A stretch of 64,000 nt of DNA from Benincasa hispida (lineage: Eukaryota; Streptophyta; Magnoliopsida; Cucurbitales; Cucurbitaceae), in NCBI RefSeq assembly GCF_009727055.1, contig NC_052357.1, positions 91,196,184-91,260,183 on the forward strand, given 5' to 3'. The position numbers and the translations under genes are program-made. Shown piece after piece: positions 1 to 11,138 of this stretch; the first letter of the stretch is position 1, and each line of letters opens with the position of its first letter. A model generated the notes under the pieces. The model had not been told where the DNA came from. It saw nothing but the letters and a program-made list of their open reading frames with translations, and did not search any database.

Positions 1-123
1 AGTTCCTTGTCACCTAAAATAGTGGAAGCTTTGATTTGGACACAAAATTGGATTCGTGGCAAAACAACCTTATTGGATCTTCCTCCACAACTTAAAGAAA
101 TGGATATTTGTCAAAAAAATTAA
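1..123 (+). pseudogene. hAT transposase C-terminal fragment
   Basis: An open frame runs from the window edge to TAA at 121-123. It reads SSLSPKIVEALIWTQNWIRG, which resembles the C-terminal dimerisation (hATC) segment of plant hAT transposases and of domesticated zinc-finger BED proteins derived from them. Only about 40 residues are in the window, so whether the full gene to the left is intact cannot be judged. A GT just after the stop and AG-like sites near 210-275 could mean 3' UTR introns, but this is weak. It could be a live transposon, a relic, or the tail of a domesticated gene. Confidence 0.55.
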
Positions 124-541
124 GAATGGTAAGTGGTGCTCTAACTTTTATATTTAAATGAGAATTATATTTTTATATGACATTATATACTTTTATCATG
201 TTTTTATAGATAATGTCAAGTCCTCCATCACATCACAAACATGAAACTCTATGGGTTAACAATTTTCAGGGTAAGTTGAATACCTAGATGATAGATCTTT
301 TTATTCTTTTATTATTGATTTATTTTATTTAAACTACTTACTTAGAATGTTTTGGATTTCTAGGACAAAGTTTAATGCTTGGGATGTTAGGAATGTTTTT
401 GAATATTAGAAGTTTGGTTCATAGTTGACTCTTATTACGTAATTCTAGATGTTTAAGAACTTTGTTATTATGTATTGTATTAATTTTGTACCATACGGAT
501 GTGTGGATTCATGGATATCGATATGTTGTATTTTTTGTATT

Positions 542-626
542 TGAAGTTTGATTCATGTTTAAGGACTATTTTATGTTGCACTTTATGTTTTGAAGTTTGC
601 TTCATGTTTAAGGACTATTTTATGTT
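542..626. repeat. 36-bp direct duplication
   Basis: Two 36-bp copies (542-577 and 591-626) differ at one base and have a 49-bp period. No gene is visible around them. The stretch 124-926 otherwise looks like AT-rich non-coding DNA. Confidence 0.7.
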
Positions 627-714
627 AGTAAATTATATTGGATCAATGTTTTTATAATAGATGTTATACTGTTTTTAAAATTAACAAAAAAACAGGAAGA
701 AAAAAAAATTGTAC

Positions 715-874
715 AACCCGAAAACCTAACCCAACCTAACTCAACCCGAATTTTAAGGGTTGGGTTGGGTACCCTACTCGGTACCCTACTCGGGTCATTC
801 GGGTAGCCAACCAGAATTTTCAAGTTGGTCCAAAATTTATCCCCAACCCAATCAAACCCACATACACCCCTAGA
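715..874. repeat. CCAACCC-rich MITE-like fragment
   Basis: A stretch of repeated CCAACC/GGTTGG words, partly inverted (AACCCGAATTTT against AAGGGTTGGGTTGGG) and with a short GTACCCTACTCG duplication at 771-794. It ends in TACACCCCTA, a common end of small hAT-type MITEs in plants. I could not find a matching left terminus, so a truncated MITE is only a suggestion. Confidence 0.35.
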
Positions 875-926
875 ATTTAGTTATGCGTGCTATGAGTTAT
901 GAGATATTATGATATGAATTCATGAA

Positions 927-931
927 TTTAT
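927..931. other. target-site duplication, left copy (TTTAT)
   Basis: TTTAT lies directly before the 5' LTR. The same five bases follow the 3' LTR at 6755-6759. They also occur at 6734-6738, because TTTATGTTATG is repeated there, so the right boundary has two candidate positions. Confidence 0.7.
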
Positions 932-1135
932 TGTTGAAATTAGGGTTTTGTACTCTAGGGACATTTTTGTCTTTTTTTTTATACCCTAGGGGGAATTTAA
1001 GCTGGTGGTCTGTTGTATTTCTTGTATCAGTCTTCTAATAAGAATCCTTTATCCTATGGTTTTTTCTCCTTGATTAGGGTTTTCCACGTAAAATCTTAGT
1101 GTGCTTTTCTTCTTTCTCTACTCTGTTTTTCATCC
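932..1135 (+). repeat. 5' LTR of the Ale-like copia element
   Basis: It begins TGTTGAAATTAGGG, as the 3' LTR does. The two LTRs align clearly to the shared CCACGTAAAATC (ending 1095 and 6732). A second shared word, TGTTTTTCATC, then brings the LTR end next to the primer-binding site. I prefer the longer LTR because it gives normal spacing to the primer site. The shorter alternative ends at 1096 and would leave an unusual 39-nt spacer. Confidence 0.75.
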
Positions 1136-1147
1136 TGGTATCAGAGC
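1136..1147 (+). other. primer-binding site, initiator Met tRNA
   Basis: TGGTATCAGAGC is the standard plant copia primer-binding site, complementary to the 3' end of initiator methionine tRNA. Confidence 0.9.
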
Positions 1148-1192
1148 ATGGAGACGAAACCCCAGCCACCATTGAGGAAAATCCAATAGGAG

Positions 1193-1682
1193 AATTCCAA
1201 ACCAATAACCCAGATATAACCAGTATTATCCAAAAAGCCATTGACAAATCGCGATTCGGTTCTGTCGTGGTCAGACGAAGACGAACGAAGTTGCCCTGGC
1301 AAACTTCCAGTCGAACGACGTCGCGATCTTTCTGGTCTCTCTNAATTCCAAACCAATAACCCAGATATAACCAGTATTATCCAAAAAGCCATTGACAAAT
1401 ACTTTCAATCTCTTCTTCCCCACTTTCGTGAAGATCACCCAACCCATTTTGACCAGATCCGAACTGACCAGCCAACAGATCAGCCGTTGCCGCCCTACCA
1501 CTTCCTGGTCGGTTCTTTCGAAGAAGGATCGACCAGCCGCCAGAACCAACTTGGAAGAAAAATGACACGACCAGCGACCAACGACCTATCGCGATTCGGT
1601 TCTGTCGTGGTCAGACGAAGACGAACGAAGTTGCCCTGGCAAACTTCCAGTCGAACGACGTCGCGATCTTTCTGGTCTCTCT
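1193..1682. other. duplicated block around a single N (assembly discontinuity)
   Basis: There is one N at 1343. Bases 1193-1249 recur exactly at 1344-1400, and 1250-1342 recur exactly at 1590-1682. The order is therefore A-B, N, A-C-B, with C (about 189 bp) missing from the first copy. Perfect identity in an otherwise decayed element, with an N in the middle, points to two overlapping contigs or alleles joined end to end rather than a real tandem duplication. Confidence 0.8.
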
Positions 1683-1875
1683 TAGACAGAGCCGAACGGC
1701 ATCACCCAGTCAAGGTCGGCGATGCCTAGTGCTCCTCTATGCAAGATCGGCGCCGCCCAGTCAAGATCGACGCTGCTCAGTGGTTCCCACTTGTTGTCGT
1801 TGCAGCCTATCTTCTCCTCTCAGTCACTGCTGCACCAAGGCTGATGGAAGATGTGTAGGTTTTTTTCAGCCGAAT

Positions 1876-2872
1876 ATGAGCAATCAAATGGGGCAGTTTT
1901 CACCGATCATGGGTGAGTTTGGAGGGGGAGATTCTTCATCATACCACCAGAACCAATGGAGTATAATCCAAGATCAAGTTACCCAGTTGCAGTTGCAGAT
2001 TAAACGACAGAACAAGATGTTCCAGCAGCAATTAGCTTCTATTAGGGAAGCCCTGGGATCGACATCCAAGATCCAACCAGATCTATACCCATATCCTGAA
2101 AACTCGGTAACTTCGTTCCCTACTTACCCCTCAAATTTATGTTCAGGAGCTATAGGCAATTATTCTAGCTTTATTATAGGAGAAAAGTTGAATGATGATA
2201 ATTACTTTTCTTGGTCCCAATCTATTAAATGACCCTTGAGGGCCGTCACAAATTTAGATACCTGACAGGTGAAATACCAAAACCAAGGATCGGTGATCCT
2301 CAAGAGCGAATTTGGAAAGGAGAGGATTCTTTGTTGAGATCGATTTTGATTGGAAGTATGGAACCTCAGGTTGGAAAACCATTATTGTATGCCGCCACAG
2401 CCCGTGAGATTTGGGAGGCAGCCCAAAAACTCTACTCCAAGAGACAGAATGCTTCTCGTTTATATACCCTACGTAAGTAGGTCTATGAATGTAAACAGGG
2501 AACAATGGACGTTACTGCTTACTTTAACAAGCTGTCTCTCTTGTGGAAGAGATGGCTTTGTGTCGTGAAATGATTTGGAATTTTCCTGGAGGAGTGTTAC
2601 ATTATTAGTCTGAGGAAACGGACTGCGTGTATGACTTTCTTGCCGGACTCAATTCTAAATTTGATACAGTGCGAAGTCGTATATTGGGGACCAGACCTAT
2701 ACCATCCCTAATGAAATGTTTTGAAGTTCGCCTAGAGGAAGATAGGTCGAAGGCCATGAACAGTACATCTATAACACCAACAGATTCCGCTGCTTTCAAA
2801 ACATCTAGCCCTGTTCAAGATAAACAGAGCAGTAAGCCGCCCCCAGCGTGTGAACATTGCAAGAAACCCTAG
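1876..2872 (+). pseudogene. copia gag (nucleocapsid/capsid) remnant
   Basis: After a Gln-rich segment the frame gives GEKLNDDNYFSWSQSIK, the typical start of the copia capsid domain (LxGxNYxxW type). A TGA at 2230-2232 is followed by the continuation in another frame (ending in EIWEAAQKLYSKRQ). Another TAG at 2478-2480 and further breaks follow, until a part ending in a CEHCKKP half zinc knuckle near 2850-2872. The capsid would package element RNA; with several stops it cannot be made. The true start is uncertain because of the upstream discontinuity. Confidence 0.7.
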
Positions 2873-3091
2873 CACACGAAAGATCAGTGCTAGAAGCTTC
2901 ACGGTCGACTGCCAAATGGTAAGAAATGACAGCCAAGCCGGGCTCTTGTTGGTGAATCTGTTACGGGAGATACTCAGCCTCAGAATCAGGAAACCAGTCA
3001 GAGCACTACTACTACATTTGGAGTAAGTGTTATCGCTCAATCAGGTACTTTTCACTCCTTTGGACTTGTAAGTGTAACTGGTAATAAACCA

Positions 3092-4540
3092 TGGATATTA
3101 GATTCAGGAGCCACAAACCACTCAACTGGTTCCTCTGATCAATTTTTGTCTTATCAGTCCGATACTGGAAATAAAAGGATCAGAATTGCAGATGGGTCCT
3201 TTGCCCCCGTCGCTGGAAAAGAACGGGTGTCGCCCTTTGCAGGCTTAATCTTCCAAGATGTGTTACATGTGCCAAAAATGTCTTATAATCTGTTATCTAT
3301 TAGTAAAATTATAAAGGATTTGAAGTGTCGTGTTATCTTCTCACTCGATGCTATTGTTTTTCAGGATCTAAACTCGGGGATGACGATTGGCACTGCTCGA
3401 CATGACAAGGAACTCTATTTTCTTACTGAAGAAGTCTTCTTTAGAATATATGATAGGACTAGTTTGTTTTCTTCCCTTTTTTTTTGTTTCTGAATCTGAT
3501 TATATGTTATGGCGTTATCGCCTAGGCCATTCTAATTTCCAGTATATGAATTATTTGTTTCCTCATCTTTTTCACAATATTAATATTTATAAGTTGAAAT
3601 GCGATGTGTGTGTCCAAGCCAAACAACCTCGTGTTTCTTTCTCTTCTCAGCCTTATAAGCCCTCTAAACCATTCACACTGTTCCATAGAGATGTTTGGGG
3701 TCTGTCACCTGTTACTACCATAACTGGGAAGCGTTGGTTTGTAACCTTTATTGATGATCATACTAGACTAACCTGGGTCTTCCGTCTGATAGACAAATCA
3801 GAAGTTACTTCGGTTTTCCAACAATTTTACAATTTTATAGAAACCCAGTTCAATGCCAAAATTGCTATTCTCTGGAGTGATAATGGTCGAGAGTACCTTA
3901 ATAACGCCTTATGAGAATTCCTAGTCTCAAAAGAGGTTGTCCATCAGAGTTTCTGTGCGTACACCCCTCAACAAAATGAAGTGTCCGAATGGAAAAACTG
4001 TCACCTAGTTGAAGTTGCCCGATCTCTTATGTTGTCAACTTCCCTTCCTTCTTATTTATGGGGTGATGCTACCTTGAAAGCAGCCCATCTAATAAATCGC
4101 ATGCCATCCTGGGTCCTAAAATTCCAAACTCCCTTAGATTTCTTCAAAGAGTCTGACCCAAATACCAGACTTCTTTCTGATGTACCCCTTGTGTCTTTGG
4201 TTGTGTGGTGTTCGTCCATACACACGACCCTAACCGTACCAAGTTTACCCCTTGGGCACAAAAGTGTGTCTTTGTGGGGTATCCTCTACATCAGCGTGGG
4301 TACAAGTGTTATCATCCCTCTTCCAGAAAATACTTTGTCTCTATGTTGAAGATCATCCATTCTTTCCCAATGGTTCTCTTCAGGGGGAGCATACTAGTGA
4401 AGAAACCAATTGGGGTCCTAGTCTTTCTACCTTACCTGAACCTGAACCCATCCTTGATGTCAGTATCAGTACTAATGCACCTATCCTCCCAACCAAATAA
4501 GTCCCTTGGATCACATACTATAGAAAGAATCTCAGGAAGG
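3092..4540 (+). pseudogene. copia protease-integrase remnant
   Basis: The aspartic protease active site WILDSGATNHS lies at 3092-3124. A frameshift near 3490 leads to the pre-integrase zinc domain (WRYRLGHSNF, then CDVCVQAKQ near 3605). The integrase core follows with its first Asp in FHRDVWG near 3690 and its second in WSDNGREY near 3885. An in-frame TGA at 3912-3914, then WGDATLKAAHLINRMP in a later frame, mark further decay. Integrase would insert the cDNA copy; protease would cut the polyprotein. The breaks make both inactive here. Confidence 0.85.
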
Positions 4541-5022
4541 AAATAGTGCCGCCTGTTATCTCTCCAGCTCCAGTCCATGAGTCTGAACAGAGATCAGTTT
4601 CAGGTACTAATAGTCTTATCTCTGATCATGATAATAAATGTGAAAAAACTGATGCTTGTGTTGAAAATGTTGAGAGAAAAAACAAGGAAGACAATGATAG
4701 CAAAAATGTAATTGAGGTCGATGATGGTGCAAAGATATATGATTGTGTGACTCTTGAGAACATGGTAGAACCTGAAAAAGAAGCATCTCTTACTCCTGCT
4801 GAAAAAACCGTTGAAAGTGGGAAAATAACAGAACCGGAGGGTGAGTGCAGTATGTCAGAAGAAAGTAAAGACAAAGATGAATCCCTTGATCTTCCGATTG
4901 CCCTAAGGAAAGGTACTAGATCATGTACAAAATATCCATTGCAGAGTTACTTGTCCTATAGTAATCTGTCTCCTGAGTTCAAGGCCCCCACTACAAATCT
5001 AGACACAATGGTGATCAAATAG

Positions 5023-6549
5023 TGCACACATAACTTTGGAAAGTTCTGAATGGAAAGCCGCAGTCATGGAAGAAATGAGAGCTCTCGAGAAAAATCATAC
5101 ATGGGATCAAGTCAATCTTCCAAGTGGGCAAAAAGCAGTCAGATGTAAATGGGTGTTCACAATAAAGTATAAGCCCGATGGAACAGTCAACAGATACAAA
5201 GCCAGATTAGTTGCCAGGGGATTTACTCAAACTCTCGGGGTTGATTATTCCGAGACTTTTTTGCCGGTTGCAAAGCTAAACACAGTTCGGGTCCTTCTTT
5301 CTGTTGCAGTTAATAAGGATTGGCCCCTTCACCAGCTTGATGTGAAGAATGCTTTCTTAACGGAGAGTTGGAGGAAGAAGTCTATATGAGTCCTCCCCCA
5401 GGATTCGAGAAATAGTTTAATCACCGAGTTTGCAGATTAAGAAAGTTCTTATATGGGTTAAAACAATCACCAAGGGCTTGGTTCGGTAGGTTTACTATGT
5501 TTTTAAAGTCGCAAGGATATAAATAGGGTCATTCTGATCATACTATTTTTACGAAAAGGTCAATATCCGGAAAAATTACAGTTTTGATTATTTATATTGA
5601 TGGCATTGTTATTTCAGACGATGATACCTTAGAGATTGACCGATTGAAGGCAAAGATGGCTGAGGAATTCGAAATCAAGGACCTTGGAAAGCTAAGATAC
5701 TTCCTTGGAATGGAAGTAACTCGATCAAAAGAAGGAATTTCAGTTTCCCAACAGAAGTATACTCTGGACTTGCTTAAGGAAACAAGTATGACAGGTTGCA
5801 AACCAGTTGACACTCTTATAGAAGCAAATGCAAAGTTAAGTAATATGAGTAAAGGTGTTTCAGTTAGCAAAGAAAGATATCAGCGACTTGTTGGGAAATT
5901 AATATATCTCTCTCATACTAGACCCAACATCTCTTATGCAGTAAGTATGGTAAGTCAGTTCATGCAGTCTCCATACGAAGAACACATGAGGGTAGTGGAG
6001 CGCATTTTGAGATATATGAAAACCTTTCTAGGGAAAGGTTTGATATTTAGGAAAACTGAAAGGCGATGCATCGAAGCTTACACGGATGCTGATTGGGCAG
6101 GATCTGTAGTAGACAGAAAATTAACATCAGGGTATTATACTTTTGTGTGGGGTAACCTTGTTACATGGAGAAGTAAAAAGCAAGGTGTTGTTGCTAGAAA
6201 TAGTGCCGAGGCAGAATATAGGGCCATGAGTCTGGGAATCTGTGAAGAGATTTGGCTTGAAAAAGTTTTGAAAGACCTGGATCAAGAGCATACCGGTCCA
6301 TTGAAACTCTACTGTGATAATATAGCTGCAATAAACATAGCAAATAACCCTGTTCAACATGACAGAACAAAGTATGTGGAGATTGATCGACATTTCATCA
6401 AGGAAAGACTTGATAGTGGCAACATTTGTGTTCCTTATATTCCTTCCAATCAACAGATTGCTGATGTCCTAACAAAGGGACTGCCTAGACAGCTGTTTGA
6501 CGTATGTGTGAGCAAGTTGGGTCTTATTGACATCGACGCCCCAACTTGA
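5023..6549 (+). pseudogene. copia reverse transcriptase-RNase H remnant
   Basis: The RT N-terminal part is clear at 5036-5389 ([21 protein letters not shown]). A frameshift follows directly after NAFL. From 5584 one 321-residue frame holds the rest. The catalytic box reads YIDG instead of the usual YVDD, so an essential Asp is lost. It continues through RNase H with AYTDADWAG near 6078, SAEAEYRA near 6205 and YCDNIAA near 6312, ending TGA at 6547-6549 just before the polypurine tract. It is the best preserved part of the element but not catalytic. Confidence 0.9.
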
Positions 6550-6556
6550 GGGGGAG
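6546..6556 (+). other. polypurine tract
   Basis: TGAGGGGGAG directly before the 3' LTR is the expected plus-strand DNA primer. It overlaps the stop codon of pol. Confidence 0.8.
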
Positions 6557-6754
6557 TGTTGAAATTAGGGTTTTGTACTCTAGGGGAATTTTTGTCTTTT
6601 TCTTTGTACCCTAGGATTTCCCTTTTTTCTATTTAAGTTGGTGATCTGTTGTATTTCTTGTATCTGTCTTCTAATAAGAATCCTTTTATTCCATGGTTTT
6701 TTCTCTCTGATTAGGGTTTTCCACGTAAAATCATTTATGTTATGTTTTTCATCA
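6557..6754 (+). repeat. 3' LTR of the Ale-like copia element
   Basis: It begins TGTTGAAATTAGGG and ends CATCA, followed by TTTAT. The alternative end at 6733 is also followed by TTTAT. It carries small indels relative to the 5' LTR, so the insertion is not recent. Confidence 0.75.
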
Positions 6755-6759
6755 TTTAT

Positions 6760-7604
6760 GTTATGTTATGATTTCATGATAAGGGACCATTTTATGACAT
6801 GTTTCTTGAAAGACCAAATTAGTGACAATTGTCCTCCTACCCGTAGCTATATACACCTTAGATTTAGTTATGTGAGCCTCAGGTCCACCAGTTTATGTAC
6901 GCCTTTGGGACCACCAATTTATGTGCGCCTTCGGGTCCACCAGTTTATGTGCGCCTTCGGGTCCATTAGTTTATGTACGCCTTCGAGTTCATCAGTTTAC
7001 ATACGCCTTCAGGTCCATGAATTATGTGTTCCTTTGGGTTCACCAGTTAATATAAGTACATCTCACCTACGGTAGGGCAGGTTAAATTGTTCACTTAGAT
7101 GACAGTCCATATACAACTTTAGCACTTTAAATTAGGTCCCACCAGCTCAGGATGTTCAGTTGATATTGCATTTATTGGACATAAATGCTTAGCCTGACTC
7201 TGGTAGTGGGGTTACTTACTGTGTATTCTATACTCATTTTTTCTCATGTTTTTTTTTTTTTCAGGAAAAGGTAAGGGCACGCCGGCGAATGACAAATGGA
7301 ATCCATGAAAGCCATTGAGACCAGTTAATGCTTCTGCTCATGTTTTCAGGATTTATGTTTTAAAATTTTAGTATTCATGTTTGAACTTAGAGTTCTGGTA
7401 TTTGTACTTTTTATGAGATTTTCTAGTTTTGTTTTATGGTTTTAAGGGTACTTTGTTAAATGAATTTCAGTTATTTACTTTAATAAAGTTATTTGTTTCA
7501 TAGTATTTAGTTGGTTTTTTCCAAATCATGAAAAAGTGTCGATTTGAAATGTATGCATGCATGTAGTAATGACCTAGTATATGTCTTAGGGAGTCGAGTC
7601 GTTA
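6760..7604 (+). repeat. probable LTR fragment with internal minisatellite
   Basis: No coding sequence. The segment ends in a block (TAATGACCTAGTATATGTC, then GGGAGTCGAGTCGTTACA) of the kind seen at the 3' end of plant Gypsy LTRs. I did not find a partner LTR or a target duplication, so a solo or truncated LTR is an inference. The Ale-like element appears to have inserted into or beside it. Confidence 0.35.
6864..7053. repeat. 26-bp minisatellite, about 6-7 units
   Basis: Diverged tandem units built on GGTCCACCAGTTTATGTGCG plus CCTTC. Units three and four are the most alike and the outer units are degenerate. It is a tandem repeat without unique spacers, not a CRISPR array. Confidence 0.85.
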
Positions 7605-7640
7605 CACATTTATTCCAATTTCTCTGGTCAGCCAGTGGGA

Positions 7641-7991
7641 TACCAAGAGATATTCAACCACACACATTCTTCTCTTTGAAGTGTCATTGAACGAACTTTT
7701 GGGGTGTGGAAGAAGCGATGGTGAATCTTAAGAGATATGCCTAATTATCCTTTTCATAAGCAAGTGAAGATAATTATTGCAACTATGGCACTACACAACT
7801 ATATAAGAAAGTATGATCGAAGTGATCATACTTTTGAAAAAGAGTGGGATATCCATAATGATGATTTAAATAAAGAAATGGAAAACGACATCAATATTTG
7901 TGATGTGAGTCATAGAAATAATTATTTTCACATTCAAGAATTAGAAGCTCTAAGATACAATATTGCTACAAGTTTGATGCAAGCAAAATAG
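7641..7991 (+). pseudogene. PIF/Harbinger transposase (DDE_Tnp_4) C-terminal fragment
   Basis: One frame from 7641 reads YQEIFNHTHSSL, a TGA near 7677, SVIERTFGVWKKRW, a second TGA near 7725, then ILRDMPNYPFHKQVKIIIA and MALHNYIRK, ending TAG at 7989-7991. The words IERTFGVWK and ATMALHNYIR are hallmarks of the plant Harbinger/HARBI1-like nuclease C-terminal end. The N-terminal two-thirds, with the first catalytic Asp residues, is missing. Two in-frame stops make it a relic. Confidence 0.75.
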
Positions 7992-9537
7992 ATAACCTAG
8001 CTTTTTTTTTTGTCACATTTTGTTTGTACTTGAATTCAAATAACATTTGTTCATTACAATTATTTTATACAACGATTTTTTTTAAAACTTTTTATAATAT
8101 AATTTAAGGAAATAACAAGATGTAGTTACTTTTTGGAGGTAAAATATAGTTTATAATTTAAACTATAAAAATTCTAAATAAATAACTCATAACAATTTAA
8201 TATACTAAAAAATAATAATTAAACAATTAAATAATGTCTAATTCGATCATTAAAGCTAAACTATAGTAACTCTACTATGAACTTATCAAACACTATTATA
8301 TGCTTTTTTATGTTTAAAATTGAAATTTACCAAACGTCAATTAGCTTCCTATAATCGTTGATTATTCTAAAACCACAATTACCAACAATTATTTTAAAAG
8401 TTATAATAATCCTAAACGGAGTATTAATAGTAAAAACTTATTATTTTATATAATCGAAGTCTTAAATGATCTCGTCATCGTGACACCTCGTTGTTGTATT
8501 TAATGGACGTGGTCATTAATGAAATTTGATTGAATCAATTCCTCATTTCAGCTTCCGTTGTGACTTGTGGCAAAAATGGTATGCCAATCCCCAATAGAAA
8601 TTGGGGTACCGAAGAAGTACTATGCTCCCTTCACTTATTTGAGTTATTGGGCTTTTAAAACATTTATTCTTATTCTTATACTTTTAAATGCTAGTTCCTT
8701 TATTTTCTTCTTTTATTTTCTTTATCTCAATTTTTCTTTTTCTTTTTTCTTTTTTCTTTTTTTTTTATTGAATTTCAAATAACACCACATTGAGATATTG
8801 TCAAAACTTTGGTATTGACGAATTTTTTTATTATGTTCAGGATTTGTATTAGGATTTTTTTTTTTGAAATAGACGATTTTCTTTTTTTTTTTTCTTTCTT
8901 TTTTTAGTAATCATTTTGAGCCAAATTCTAAATAAAAATATTTTAAATTTATATGATACATGTGTATTTTTATTTCCCTAACTTTAATTTGAATTTAAAA
9001 ATATTTGTAGAATATAAATATAAAATTAAATAATCTCGTATAAAAAGTAGTGTTTATAAAACTTAATTTAAAAAAAATCCAATAATTATCCGACAAAACT
9101 TAAATGATCCAAATTTTTTTTCTTTTTTTCCCCTTAAAAATACCCATATATAAAACTCAATTTACATATTTTTTAATATCTAAATTTACATTTTTTAAAC
9201 TTTAAAGTTTAATGCCTCCCTTATTCACTTATTATTATTATTATTCTCTAGACTAAAGATATTTCTATTTTTATAATAATAAATAATAACTTATTTACTT
9301 TGGCCTAGGTTGATTCAAGATTTCCACCATGCTAAATACCCCTTTTTCTTTTTAGAAAAAGAATATATATATTTTTTGGTATTCTCTTGTTGCTTCTAGA
9401 TACTTTAATAATATAGATAAGGTGTAATAAATCTCTTATCCATTACATAACATATATCTATATTTTCCAATTATTTTTAATAAAAAAAAGTTATACATAG
9501 TCGGGTAGTTTTAGTTTATTCAAGATTTTAAAATATC
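7992..9537. other. AT-rich non-coding stretch
   Basis: No gene recognised. It holds long A/T runs, a TTTTC-rich tract at about 8690-8780 and TTATTA microsatellite-like words near 9227-9245. Parts of 8090-8450 look like MITE-type sequence but no terminal repeats could be fixed. Confidence 0.6.
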
Positions 9538-9542
9538 GATAA
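9538..9542. other. target-site duplication of element Y (GATAA)
   Basis: GATAA directly outside the 3' LTR of Y. The partner copy is at 33464-33468, 24 kb away, directly outside the 5' LTR. This ties both halves to one insertion. Confidence 0.85.
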
Positions 9543-9959
9543 TGTTGTAAATTCGAGGAGTACAACGACACAAAACGAGAATACGGATATAAAGAAAATA
9601 TAATATAGTAATAATATATAATAAAATAAATAAATATTAAAATAGATATAATATAATATAATATATAAATTTATAAAATAAATAAATAACAAAAAGTAAA
9701 TAAAATAACAAAGAATGGATTTCTTTCTCAACTTTCTCCAATATTTTTGGATTGATCACCAATATGTGTCTTCCAAAATCCATCAAATGCCAATATTTAT
9801 AGATAATTTGGCAAGTAGGAGGTGAATTATATGTGGACACTAATAGTGTATAATCTTGAGACACATAGACGACACATGGGGTAATGGATAAGTGACACAT
9901 GGCCAATCGATACTAATAATGGACATCTACGTCACACCTAATTTAACATATTTATAATA
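9543..9959 (-). repeat. 3' LTR of element Y
   Basis: On the minus strand it runs from TATTATAAATATG at 9959 to ACAACA at 9543. It carries the same order of blocks as the LTRs at 33080, 44744, 51946, 53276 and 61937. A pyrimidine tract at 9960-9968 on the plus strand is the polypurine tract of the element. Confidence 0.85.
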
Positions 9960-10079
9960 CTCTCTCTTAGATGCCCATTATATATGAAATATGCCTCGTT
10001 AAAACGTTATTAGGAAAAAAACCCACTAGGAAAAAAATCCTAGTGAAGGAAAAAAAGTACATATTTCATATAATCTAAT

Positions 10080-11138
10080 ACTCTTAAAAGTATATTTACT
10101 CCCCCTCATGGAAACATCACTTGAGATCTCTGAGTCGCCGCATTCCAATGTTGTGCACAAATTTTTCAAAGGTTACGATAGGTAATGCTTTTGTAAATAA
10201 GTCTGCTAGGTTATCTTTTGAACAAATTTGTAGTATAGCGATGTTGTCATTTTCTTCAAAATCATGAGTGTAGAAAAGTTTCTGTAAAATATGTTTTGTT
10301 CTATCTCCTTTAATATATCCTCATTTGATTTGAGATATACATGCTATGTTGTCTTCGTATAATATCGTTGGAAGATTTTTACTAGATGACAAACCACATG
10401 TTCCATTAATGTGCCGAGTCATTGATCTTCAGATAAATATCTAGAATTTGCATAACCAACTAGATCAAAATTTGATTTACTTGGATAAATAAGCCCATGT
10501 CGATCGTTCTTCAGAGATAATAGAATATATGCTTAATTCCGTTCCAATGTCTTTTTGTTGGAGAAGAAATACATCTTACTAGTAAATTTAATGAAAATGC
10601 AATATTTGGTCTTGTATTATTAGCAAGATATATAAGTGCACCAATTGCACTAAGATATGGTACTTCATGACCAAGAAGTTCTTCATTATCATCCCGAGAT
10701 CGAAATATATCTTTTTTCACATCTAGTGAACAAATGTTCAATGGATGTATTTTGTCCATATAAAATCTTTTAAAAAATTTTCTAGTATAAGTTGACTAAT
10801 GAACATGTATCTCATCTGTTAAATGCTCAATTTGCAAGCAAAGGCAAAAAAAAAATTTTCCGAGATTTTTCATCTCAAATTCTTTCTATTTCCTTTGAAA
10901 GCTCTTTAGAATTCCCAATTATATTTAGATCATCAACATATACAGTTATAATAGCAAATCTTGATTGTGATTTCTTTATAAAAACATATGGACATATTGG
11001 ATTGTTTTGATATCCTTCTTTCAACAAATATCCACTCAGGCGATTGTACCATATTCACCCTAATTGTTCAATCCATATAGCAATCTCTGTAACTTTATTG
11101 AATACAATTCTCGAGAATTTGATTTATATGTTTCAGGT
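10080..11138 (-). pseudogene. RT-RNase H remnant of element Y
   Basis: On the minus strand the frame at 10759-10511 gives SRDDNEELLGHEVPYLSAIG followed by ALIYLANNTRPNIAFSLNLL, the conserved region after the RT catalytic box in copia elements. Lower coordinates continue into RNase H and end next to the polypurine tract. The part at 11000-11138 aligns with sister B at 50690-50890. Many stops interrupt it. Homology breaks off near 11138, where the foreign insertion starts. Confidence 0.8.

Larger units (their letters stand above)
932..6754 (+). mobile_element. decayed Ty1-copia LTR retrotransposon (short-LTR, Ale/Retrofit-like)
   Basis: A complete-length but broken element. It has about 200-bp LTRs, a tRNA-iMet primer-binding site at 1136-1147, gag, then protease, integrase, reverse transcriptase and RNase H in copia order, a polypurine tract at 6546-6556, and a TTTAT target-site duplication. 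The short LTRs and the gag and RT sequences suggest the Ale/Retrofit group; the lineage is an inference. Stops and frameshifts interrupt every domain, so it cannot move by itself. The internal 5' part is disturbed by an assembly discontinuity at 1343. Confidence 0.9.

Noticed and set aside
6864..7053. regular short repeats resembling a CRISPR array
   Set aside because: Units abut without unique spacers, in a plant nuclear genome; it is a degenerate minisatellite.
6638..7075. 145-codon plus-strand frame
   Set aside because: It starts in the 3' LTR and runs through the minisatellite; repetitive translation without a domain.
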